Below, in pieces: positions 29,501-41,500 of a stretch of DNA of 64,000 nucleotides. The notes under the pieces are model-generated. The model saw only the letters and a list, made by a program, of their open reading frames with translations. It did no database searches and was not told where the DNA came from. This DNA is from Escarpia spicata. Its lineage: Eukaryota > Annelida > Polychaeta > Sabellida > Siboglinidae. The stretch spans positions 57,982,420 through 58,046,419 of the forward strand of contig OZ023211.1 of assembly GCA_963995525.1 (NCBI GenBank), given 5' to 3'. The position numbers and the translations under genes are program-made. Every line of letters starts with the position of its first letter. The first letter of the stretch is position 1.

Positions 29501-32500
29501 GACACCAGAGATATTTTTCTGGTGTTCATTTACGGTAATGGTGAGAGTTCTAAATCACCACCAGGTGGACTGCAGACTGACAACTTATGGAAGCCTTATA
29601 TGCCTCCTGAGGAACAATGAGGACTGAGTGGGTAGCACACTAAACTGCCTCTTCCCCAGTGCCTATTCCCTCTCCTCACCTGACGATGTACGTCTCCCTG
29701 CCCGAAGTCGGCGAATGCTTCCCACACCAAACCATCTTCCGACTGCTCAAAGAAGCGCACCGCGATGTTGTCTACAAGGGCATAAGGCACATTCACTGAC
29801 AGTCTGTCCCACCTCTCTCTTACATTACTGAGAGTCTGTTCCACCTCTCTGTTACATCACTGACAGTCTGTTCCATCTCTCTTACATTACTGACAGTCTG
29901 TTCCACCTCTCTGTTACATCACTGACAGTCTGTTCCACCTCTCTTACATTACTGACAGTCTGTTCCACCCCTCTCTTACATCATTGACAGTCTGTTCCAC
30001 CCCTCTCTTACATCACTGACAGTCTGTTTCACCTCTCTTCTACATCATCACTTTCATGTCAGATCCAACACCCTCATTTCTCTAAGATACATGTCTTGTT
30101 GTTATAATATTCAACTTAACTTCTTTGTGGTTATTCATATTTAGATCTAGTGTTTTATTAACATATAATTAACATAGTCTGTAATGCTTAGTAGTGTGGG
30201 TTTAGTTTTAATAGTATATGAATAGCAGTTGTAATAATTATCTTCAATGGTACCAAGAGGAGTTATAGGCTCATTTCAATTCTTTAGTTTGAAATGACAA
30301 AATCTATAACCAGTATTAAAGTTGTCAACAGTTGGATGGATATGCCAGGGAGCTGTGGTGGATTAGCAAGGTTATGAAGGTAAGTTTTTAAATGATGGCA
30401 GAATTTTCTTCTGATCTTACACTAAGAGCAAGCACATTGCAGAGTCAGTGCAACAACAGCAAAAGCCCTACTTCCAATGTTGGTATTAACTGTACTTTTT
30501 TGTTATGGTATTAACAAAAAAGTCAACCATCTATATTATAAAACAGTTTGTTGTCCGCTTGTTTGTGCACCCACGTCTCCATTAGTTTTGTATGTATCGG
30601 GCTGAAATTTTGCACGTGATCTACCAGGCCCATTGAGACGGTTTGTAAATTTAGACATTTTATAAATTCATCCAGGGGGTGGAGAACTTGGGAGGGCTCA
30701 ATATTGTATGTACGTGGAGTTCCAGCCGTGGAATTGTTTTTCTATATCATCGTAAAGATAATAATGCCATCTACAAATATGTCGCGAGATGTATGCAGAC
30801 ATTTTAAATAGTTTTTAAGTTACTGACATTTGAAAATCCTCATGTCCGCAGGCTTACAAGTAGCGCCCTCTTTCGCATTTCACACATTTCCTACAGATGG
30901 AGCTTTGTGTCATTTGGCGGCAAAATTATCGCCCGTCAAGTTAGTGTATTATAAAAAGTGAGTGTCAAAAGTTATATTGGATACTAGGAATACAACATAT
31001 CTATACTATAAAACAGTTTGTTCTGTTTGTTTGTTCACCCACATCTCCGTTAATTTTGTATGTATCAGGATGAAATTTCAACCCGGCATCCGCAGTTGCT
31101 GATAGATGGGTGAGCGATTGAGATTTCTGGCAGATGGTTGTTCTAACAACTAGGCCAGTTACCAGTTATCATTTATTAATGCGGGTAGGCTGGAAACATT
31201 TTGGATGGGTTTAGGGTGTCTGGTAACTACATATCGAAGCTGGATAGGCTTTCTTAAAGGAGTAAGCGATGAATATAAATTCACCGGCTGCTTACATAAA
31301 AGTGTATGATACATATTTTTAAATGCCCACTTTGAGACAGCAGAATCCTCTAGTTATGTAGCAACTTGGCAGTGATCCATCTCTCACCTTTCTGGATCTT
31401 CTCCGTGAAGATGAACACCTGGTCGCCCCCGTTTACACTGCCTGCCTGCTTGCTGATGCGACAGATGACCAGCTCACTGACCGCCTCTGAAACAGACCAC
31501 ACGCACACTACCGGTCAGAGAAGGAATAATCCTATTCGGTATTCATTGTCAGTTTTTGAGTAATTGTATTCATACTGAACTACATTTGTTAAAAGGACAA
31601 AGTACTTATACAAAGTTACACTGCCGAAGTAAATGTATTTCATGTATTCAGTACGTTGCAGTTTGCTTAAGTCATAATAACAATTTTGTGAGTGACCTCC
31701 GTCAAACTTTGCCTTTGCCAGAAAGGTTGATAAAGGTTATGTACGTGAATTACTATTATTGCATGACATCTCACAAAGCAAACATTAATGCATACAGTTG
31801 TCAAATGCCTTATGTTTTTGTCATAAAGAAACACTTTAATTTCAGCAAAACATACGAAGGAATGCACAAATGAACCACGTGTTTGGCATCAATTTTGTTA
31901 TTGCTTGACAGAGTTTCTGCTAAGCAACAGGTCACATGACGGATAGGTCAATTGTAATCATGATTACAATTGCATTTACAATTTCTTGTGTGCAAGTTTA
32001 TATTGTCCGTATCCCAACTACGATGCAATCAGTCGGATACAGACCAATTGCAGTAAACAAATCTGATTTGTTTGCTCTTGTTCCAGTGATAGTATGTTAC
32101 CCTATATCTGCTAACAATCAGGAAAGCAGACGTTGCACACCCAATGGCTATGCCAGTAGTGTAATAATGATAACAGAAACAAATAGTTGTAATGGATGAC
32201 ACCCGTTTTCTAAGTAATCACACTCATACATTTTAGTATCATAATCGATCACATCTAAGATGTAATCGACCTATCTCTGGCCTCTATTACAGATGACTTT
32301 TTCTATGTGCCATATCTGTCGTAGACGTTGGCAAACAAACCATTTGGTTGTGTTTTCTAGCAGCTCTGTTATGCTTCTTCCAAACCATGTTGACAGACTA
32401 GCTATTAGTTTAATTCTCTGATGTCTTCTGCATTCCCCCCTCAGTCTTTCATGTTACTACTACTAGGTCTAGATGTCAACTTACTCTTGTCGTAAATACA

Positions 32501-35500
32501 ATTGGAGACGATAGGCCTGACGATGCGACAGAACTTGCCGTTCTGGTCGGGCAGGAAGGCTTGGAAACACAGTCTCACTGTCGTCAAGTCATGGTTCTTG
32601 TCACTGTAGCCCTCTGTAACAGAAACGCTGGCATTTGTAGGAAAACTTGTATCGAGAACAACCCACATTGTACATACTGGTAGAAGACACAACAACATTC
32701 ACAGTATTGTGTAATGCAACAGTTCTGTCAAAATTTGAAATACCGTATTGCTAGTATTTGCAATATTTCAAAAAAGTATTGCAAATACTTGCAATAATTT
32801 AGTAAGTATTATAAATACTTACAGTACTTTAGAAATGCTTTAAAAACTATAACAGCTTAATAATAATGTTTGGGTTCTTGTTTTCATTGTATTTAAATGA
32901 TATGCTAAGAATCCATAATATCATACCAGTATATGTTATCTTTGTAAGAAACAATACTTCTACTAAAATATTTTGTCTTTTTTTTTTGAAATACTGCAAT
33001 ATACAATAGAATGGAAAAGTATCTGCGATACTCTTTAAAAGGTACACCAAGTATTTGTCCATCCCTGATGCACAGAGAAACCACTGACAGACGGCAAGGT
33101 GGCTTGTCATAATATCCAGACTGTGTGCCACTGGCCTCAAATAATTTAATTCCTCGTGTTCTGTAATTCGGTCTTTTGGAAATAAAAATATTGATAAACC
33201 TATTATTTAACAACAAAACAATGTTCCACATCTGATGTCATGTATGTGACACTATTCTCTTCTGATGTTTACAAAAGTAAAATCACAGAAAACCATTTAG
33301 ATAAACAATGTGCGCCTCTCTGAATTTGTCACTGGAGTAAATAAATAATTATTCCAGGCTGTCAAACAAGCTTATCTAGACAAAACTAAAAATGTGCTTA
33401 CAATATCAGAGAATTTCACCATCTATGGATTGAGTGACTGCTACCAGATTGTAAGTTAGCTGCAAGGTGTTGAAGTAGGCCGTCAGATGAGGTGCATAGC
33501 CAATGATCGTATCTTACGTGTAAATGGATCGACTTTGACAGTGGCTCGGGTAGCTAGAGATGCTTGTACTCCCTTCCTTTTTACGCACTGTATGCCAAGA
33601 TTGCGGAAACTGCAAACATGATTGACAGGTATTTAATTACTTGTGGCAATATAAAACTCATGTGAAAAACATGCAAATTTTTCTAGCAAACCTACTAACA
33701 AAAACATTGGTGACAAATATACAGACACAGTTAACAAGATTGGTTGCTAAAACTGAAATGACCCAGTGGAGTGTAGCACAGTTTGCACCAGCATGTATGG
33801 GAACAACTGCAACGTCTTCGCTCTTTGTTCAAAGCAGTCATCTAACAATTACGTACAAGTGATACAATATAGTCAAAGTCTAGTGCTTATGCAGCCAGTT
33901 CTCAACTTGAACTGTTTCTGCAATTCCACTTTTGGTTCATCTCGTTTTACAATCATTTAACAAAAAACAAACCTATTTGTTGCCACCGATACCCTATTAT
34001 CGCTCAACACACATTTCTGTCAAGTCTTGCAGAACAAAGTGCAATCCGTTAACATCTATACAAATAAAGTCCATCCACACATCTACACAATACATGCATG
34101 CTTTAAAATCATGTATATGTGCTAAATATTACAATTGGGGCACATTAGAAACTTTAAAAAAAAATGTTAAGCATATTTTTTATTATCATAATTATAAGCA
34201 TCTGTCACCAAGGCTCACAGCCATTACAAGTGCCTCTGTCAGCCAGGGTCACTACTTTTGAAGAAAACAACAATGCTCAGTTCTAGTCTTACATGTAAAG
34301 ATTATGCCATCTGTGTGTGTGTAATAAAATATGATGTGGCTGCTGCTTATCATGCATTGCAGCATGATACATATCAGGATTTGAACAAATGTCCTCATGT
34401 TATGAACATTTATTTATTGATTTATGTATCAAGGCCTCACATTACTTTAGTCCATTTAATAGTCTACATCTTCTTTTTAAACCCTAATGCAAACACTGTG
34501 TTTAGTAATCACTGTGACATGCTAATTTATAATAAATTTGAAAATGTTATTATTACTATACTGCTTAGTTTTGACGTAATTATCTACTTCCATAATGTCT
34601 GTATGTTTTTGGACACCATAATTCTCAGCTTTCCAAGAACATAAATAATTAGTTTTGTAGATTTTAAGGTGTATGAAAACATGCAGTCATTTTAATACAA
34701 TATCTGTGGTGATCTCCTACACGAGATTAAAGATTATTTAAGTGACGGCTATTACAATGTAATTAAGTTCCAATGGCAACAGGAAATTGTAACTAGGTGG
34801 TGTCAGACAGTCTGAATACTGTAATGACTGTATTCACTATTCTGACACCTAAAAATAATAACATTTTCAGCTGTCTGAAAACTTAAAGTACAGAAAAAAT
34901 TATTTTGTTAGATTTTTAGGGTGGCTGAGTAGTCATTATGGTAAATTATTTTCAAATGGCTTAGTAGAAATTTTGTGAAAAACTGCAAAAGTGGTCTGGC
35001 TTTATATACTGTAACACAAGACCATTCACACTGTCACAGACTGCCCATTTATTCAAAATATTTTAATAGTTTAAGTGTCTTCCTCTGACTTTTCAATATT
35101 ACTCATGTTTTTCTTCACTTTTTAATTTTCCCATTTCTTCATGGTTCGGCAAATTTTTGTCTTAGTGTGACAGCTCAGCAAAGCAGTGAGATGCAGTGTT
35201 GCGTACTTCTCCACAAACACAGTCATTGTACAAACCAGGGAGACGCAGTGTTGCGTACTTCCCCACAAACTACAAACACAGTCATTGTACAAAGCAAGGA
35301 GATGCAGTGTTGCGTACTTCTCCACAAACTACAAACACAGTCATTGTACAAAGCAGGGAGATGCAGTGTTGCGTACTTCTCCACAAACTACAAACACAGT
35401 CATTGTACAAAGCAGGGAGATGCAGTGTTGCGTACTTCTCCACAAACTACAAACACAGTCATTGTACAAAGCAGGGAGATGCAGTGTTGCGTACTTCTCC

Positions 35501-38500
35501 ACAAACTACAAACACAGTCATTGTACAAAGCAGGGAGACGCAGTGTTGCGTACTTCTCCACAAACTACAAACACAGTCATTGTACAAAGCAGGGAGATGC
35601 AGTGTTGCGTACTTCTCCACAAACTACAAACACAGTCATTGTACAAAGCAGGGAGACGCAGTGTCGCGTACTTCTCCACAAACTACGAACACAGTTATTG
35701 TACAAAGCAGGGAGACGCAGTGTTGCGTACTTCTCCACAAACTACAAACACAGTAACTGTACAAAGCAGGGAGATGCAGTGTTGCGTACTTGTCCACAAA
35801 CTACAAACACAGTCATTGTACAAAGCAGGGAGACGCAGTGTCGCGTACTTCTCCACAAACTACGAACACAGTTATTGTACAAAGCAGGGAGACGCAGTGT
35901 TGCGTACTTCTCCACAAACTACAAACACAATAACTGTACAAAGCAGGGAGACGCAGTGTTGCGTACTTCTCCACAAACTACAAACACAGTCATTGTACAA
36001 AGCAGGGAGACGCAGTGTCGCGTACTTCTCCACAAACTACGAACACAGTCATTGTACAAAGCAGGGAGACGCAGTGTTGCGTACTTCTCCACAAACACAG
36101 TCATTGTACAAAGCAGGGAGATGCAGTGTTGCGTACTTCTCCACAAACTACAAACACAGTTATTGTACAAAGCAGGGAGACGCAGTGTTGCGTACTTCTC
36201 CACAAACTACAAACACAGTCATTGTACAAAGCAGGGAGACGCAGTGTTGCGTACTTCTCCACAAACTACAAACACAGTTATTGTACAAAGCAGGGAGACG
36301 CAGTGTTGCGTACTTCTCCACAAACTACAAACACAGTCATTGTACAAAGCAGGGAGACGTAGTGTTGCGTACTTCTCCACAAACTACAAACACAGTTATT
36401 GTACAAAGCAGGGAGACGCAGTGTTGCGTACTTCTCCACAAACTACAAACACAGTCATTGTACAAAGCAGGGAGGCGCAGTGTTGCATACTTCTCCACAA
36501 ACTACAAACACAGTCATTGTACAAAGCAGGGAGATGCAGTGTTGCGTACTTCTCCACAAACTACAAACACAGTCATTGTACAAAGCAGGGAGACGTAGTG
36601 TTGCGTACTTCTCCACAAACTGCAAACACAGTCATTGTACAAAGCAGGGAGACGCAGTGTTGCGTACTTCTCCACAAACTGCAAACAGTCATTGTACAAA
36701 GCAGGGAGACGCAGTGTTGCATACTTCTCCACAAACTGCAAACACAGTCATTGTACAAAGCAGGGAGACGCAGTGTTGCGTACTTCCCCACAAACTACAA
36801 ACACAGTCATTGTACAAAGCAGGGAGACGCAGTGTTGCGTACTTCTCCACAAACTACAAACACAGTCATTGTACAAAGCAGGGAGACGCAGTGTTGCGTA
36901 CTTCTCCACAAACTACAAACACAGTCATTGTACAAAGAAGGGAGAAGCAGTGTTGCGTACTTCTCCACAAACTACAAACACAGTCATTGTACAAAGCGTG
37001 ACAACTACACAACTGTAGAATAAATTAAATTACAATAAAACTGACTGTAATGTTTTTTCACCTATGCTGTCTATGTCTTAATAGCTATGGACATCTTATT
37101 TGGACTGGTAGCATATACTGGTTTGCAGTGGCGACTGAGAATGATTACTGCACAAAAGTATGGCACAAAAGTAAAGAGCAAAGTATTAGCGGGAGCCACT
37201 GTCTTCATCATGAACCTGGATGTAAATACTGTACATTGTTACCTCTCAAGAACCTTTTTTTTGATGATCTGTATATTTCAGCCACCACACATGGCCTTCT
37301 TGAGTAGACTGGAGTTACAGACAGACCTGGGGCTGAGTACATTTTCATGAATACAAGTATGAGTACGAGTACTTTGATGATGGATGAGTATGAGTACGAG
37401 TACATTGTTAAAAGCTGAGTACGAGTACAAGTACGAGTACATTCTCATGAGTACGAGTACATTTTTAATATATAAATAATAACGTATTTTTAAATTATTA
37501 ATTAATCTAATTTATATACCTCAGCACAAATGAATATGCAATGGCAGTTGATCATTTTTTATGAGGAAAACTAAACAAACCTCTATTTGAGTATTTCATC
37601 AACAATGAAATTCACTTCATTGGCATTAATTTCAGTGGCATCGTAATGATCTTATCATCTATTTGCCATTGCTCGCAAGAACATGAGTTGTTCACAGGTT
37701 GAGTCTTTCAGGCTGCACCGTTCAGGGCAGAATACTTTCTCGGCTATGCTAAATACCCTTTCAACTGGGGCTGATGAGGCTGGAATGCTGAGATGGTGAG
37801 GGACCAACTGAGCCGGAGTTGGAAAACTCACAACTACAGTGAGTCACTGTGACGATCTGTACATGGCTGACTGAAGTATTCTTTCACCTCTACAATCAGC
37901 AATCTGCTGATATTATATGTTTGTAATTATATTTTCTGATCGTAGTCTACTAGTTGTTGCGAGGGTTAGCACATGTTCACGTAATAGGCTCAGCATCCCC
38001 TTTGGACTTTTTATCCGCGTTGCTGGCACAGGATTATACTAGTGTAGGAGGCAGTCGGACTTGAGCCACCTTACTTCTACAGAGGAAGACTGGCAGTTCT
38101 TGTTCTTAGCAATTAACACTGTCAGCCACTGTCAATTGGCATGGTCTCCAAACTACATCAAAGGCATTTCCTGTCTAACTGGTGGGTTAACTGCTAATTG
38201 GCTCTTTATGGACACCCTGGTGGCTTAATTAAACAAACAGGTTTATGGCCTGAACTGATAGCCTACAATTATTGTTTGCTTAACAGGATGTTTCTGACTG
38301 GGAAAAGATGCTGCCTATTTCCATGTTTGGGTATCATAGTCATGGTTATCAGAAAATGAGGTTGTACGCCAGCAACCTCGGTGCGTAATCTAGGAGTAAT
38401 CTTTGATAGAAACTTCAATTTCCGACAACATATATCTCAAACATGTCGCTGCTGTTTTTATCATATTCGTGATCTTCGCCGTATTCGCCGGTATATGTCA

Positions 38501-41500
38501 TTTTCTGTTGCTAAGACTATTGCAACAGCGCTTGTTAGCAGCAGAATTGACTATTGCAATTCCCTCCTTTATAATATCGCTAGCAAGGATATCACAAAAC
38601 TTCAGCGTGTCCAAAATTGTCTAGCAAGAGTAGTTACAAGATCTCCTCGTTTTTCTCGCTCTGTGCCACTTTTGAAGTCTTTACATTGGCTTCCTGTACG
38701 ATATCGTATAATTTTTAAGATCTGTACCATTACATATCAGGCACTGTCCAATAAGCAACCATCTTATTTGCATTTATTGCTTACTCCTGTAAGAAAATCT
38801 ATCCAGCTTCGATCATCTAGTTCTGACCTACTTTTTGTTCCTAGAGCCAACACTAACATTGGAACTAGGGCTTTTTCTGTTGCTGCACCAACTCTTTGGA
38901 ATATGCTTCCTCTTAGTGTTAGATCAGTTGAAAATATTACAAAATTCCGTCGTCATTTAAAAACGTATCTTTACAACCTTGCTTATCCACCTTAGCTCCC
39001 TAGCGCCTTGACCCATCTGTTGACAACTGGAAAACTACTTATGGACTTTGAGATTGACCAACCCTTTTGTTTTGATGCGCCTCTGAGCTTGGTTTCCAAG
39101 GATTTAGGCGCAATAGAAGTTATCTTATTATTATTATTATTACTATGTTTAGTGATGGTAAGGTTGTATTATCATCTGTTTCACAACGACTTTTTGTTCC
39201 GAAAACCAAGCTTAATATCGGCAAACATGCTTTTTCTGTAGCTGCACCCACAATCTGGAATCAACTCCCTATTGCTTTAAAATCACCTGAGACTATAAAT
39301 ACTTTCCGTAAAAAAACTAAAGATTTATTTATTTGAAATTGCATTCAGCGGCCCCTTCTCTAATGACGACTCTTGCTTGTCCCTGTTAACGATTTTGCCC
39401 AATGATTTTTGTATGTGGCGCCTCTGAGCTCAGATTCCTGGGGATTTAGGCGCTATAGAAGTTTGTCATTATTATTCTATCAGAAATAACAAAGTATTTA
39501 AAAATTAGTTGAACATTTAAATATTTCAGGAAAGTTTCATTTTATAACCAAATATATTTATTTCCCCCCCGTACATATTGAAAATGTACTCAGATGTACT
39601 CGTAATGTACTCGTAAAATATGAGTACAATGAGTACGAGTACATGACCCACAAGTTTTATGAGTATGAGTACTTAAAAATGTACTCGAGTACACGAGTAC
39701 ATGAGTACCGAGTACTTCGACCCCAGGTCTGGTTACAGATGTGTCACATGACCTACACAACCGTAATGTTAGTCTGCTGAAGAAGGCCGTGTGAGGTGGC
39801 CAAAATATACAGATCACCAAAAACAAGTTTCTTGAGAGGTAACTATGTACAGTATCAACAACCGAGAAAGCAGACCTTCTATCCCTTCAGGGCTATAAAT
39901 ATTATGCATCTATGCTAAGATGACAGTGGAAGAGGGAGGTGATAAAGTGGCAGACCACTAAACTCTACACTGAGAGGAAACAGAGGACTGAGATTTGAAT
40001 AAACTTACTGTTGTTCAAAGCTTACACAATTTGTTTACCCCTGGACAACTCAATTAACACGGTTGTATAAATGGGTGACAACAGACAGCAATACGATTTC
40101 AGAAATGGAACTACTGGATACTTCCCAGATATATGCGAAAATGGGGTTTCCAGGAGCAAACTGTAGGATGCAAGTTGTCATATATATATATATATATATG
40201 ACAACTTGAGCATGACCGTGAGCTTTAGCACCAGTGTGGGGTAGTTGTAGGAGGATCAGTTCACCTACCTGAGGGTGTCAGTGTTGGCCAGTTTCACCGT
40301 ACAAACCCCCTTCTGGCAGTTCTGTCCAGTGAGACTGTGAGGGTGTGGCCGCGCAGGGTCCTCCTTGGACACACACGAAACCACGATGACCACAGACGAC
40401 GCATCCATGTTCTCAATCTACAAACAAACACGCAGTGTGCAGAGACCATTTTCTCAATCAACAAACAAACACGCAGTGTGCACAGACTGTGTTCTCAATC
40501 TACAAACAAACAAACAGTGTGCACAGGCCATGTTCTCAATGTACAAACAAACAAACAAACAAACAGTGTGCACAGGCCATGTTCTCAATGTACAAACAAA
40601 CATAGTGTGCACAGGCCATGTTCTCAATGTACAAACATGCAGTGTGCAGAGATCATGTTCTCGATCTACAAACAAACACGCAGTGTGCACAGACCATATT
40701 CTCAATCTACAACCAAACATGCAGTCTACAGAGACCATGTTCTCAAACTACAGGCATGTCATATACAACATGTGGTGCGATTTTAGAAATGCACTGGATG
40801 AATCAAACATTTGTAATATAAAAACCAGGGCCCGAGGTTATAACGCCATACTCGGTGCTCAGAATTTCATGCTCAAGCCTTGCTTTCACACCATGCTCAT
40901 ACTCACGTAGGTTATAAAACTTTCTGAGCACGTAATCGTTCTCAGACTTGAGCATGAAATGTCTAAATTCTGAGTATGCTCAAACAAACAAAGATGGCAG
41001 TTCACATAGAAATTAGTTGAATTCGTTGTTCAAGTTTGATGTTTTCGAGAAGAAACGCAGCACGATACCAGCGTCCGAGTCGCTTCCGAGATGTAATCAA
41101 TCCATTTCAAGAAGAGGTGCAACACGAAATTAGCGAAAGATTCCATGTTATGCCTCAAACTGCACTATTTACTGGACATTTGTCAAATCTAGCGGGAGAC
41201 ACTACGACACAATGTTACAACGTTTATGTTTTGGTGGCACCTTTTCGACGACGGGGACCCTTCGTTTACCGCTACTGCTTGGAGATACAATTTCACGATC
41301 AACTGCTGAGCAGTTCATATGAAACGCTTCTCAAAAACAGTGTTGTTTACCTGGACGATTAATAAAATACCACGCCAGACATTAAGCCATATCAATACAA
41401 CATACATGTGTATACCTTAAAACAAATATAAAATAACTAATAAAATTACGAGGCCATAAAGTTTACCCGTCAACACAACCATGTTTTGTCATTGCCTGAA

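Larger units (their letters stand above)
29772..31387. other. Rel intron 7
   Basis: Contains the adjoining minisatellite and a pair of direct repeats at about 30530-30610 and 31003-31085. No gene. Confidence 0.6.
37221..39854. mobile_element. hAT-like composite element with long inverted ends and nested LINEs
   Basis: The outer arms, 37221-37333 and 39720-39854, are imperfect inverted copies (left TACCTCTCAAGAACCTTTTT, right TTTCTTGAGAGGTAAC). Inside each arm lies a GAGTAC-rich tract (37335-37465 and 39592-39720), again inverted. Between them are a hAT transposase C-terminal relic and two LINE 3' ends. The host of the insertion is Rel intron 4. Confidence 0.7.

Noticed and set aside
30530..31085. 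Direct repeats as LTRs of a small retrotransposon
   Set aside because: Only about 80 bp long and diverged, no TG...CA ends, primer-binding site or gag/pol relic between them.
35167..37023. Very long open frames over the 59-bp repeats as protein-coding genes
   Set aside because: Openness follows from a stop-free unit with a period that is not a multiple of three. Copies differ by silent-blind changes and 7-bp losses, and no start, splice or domain context exists.
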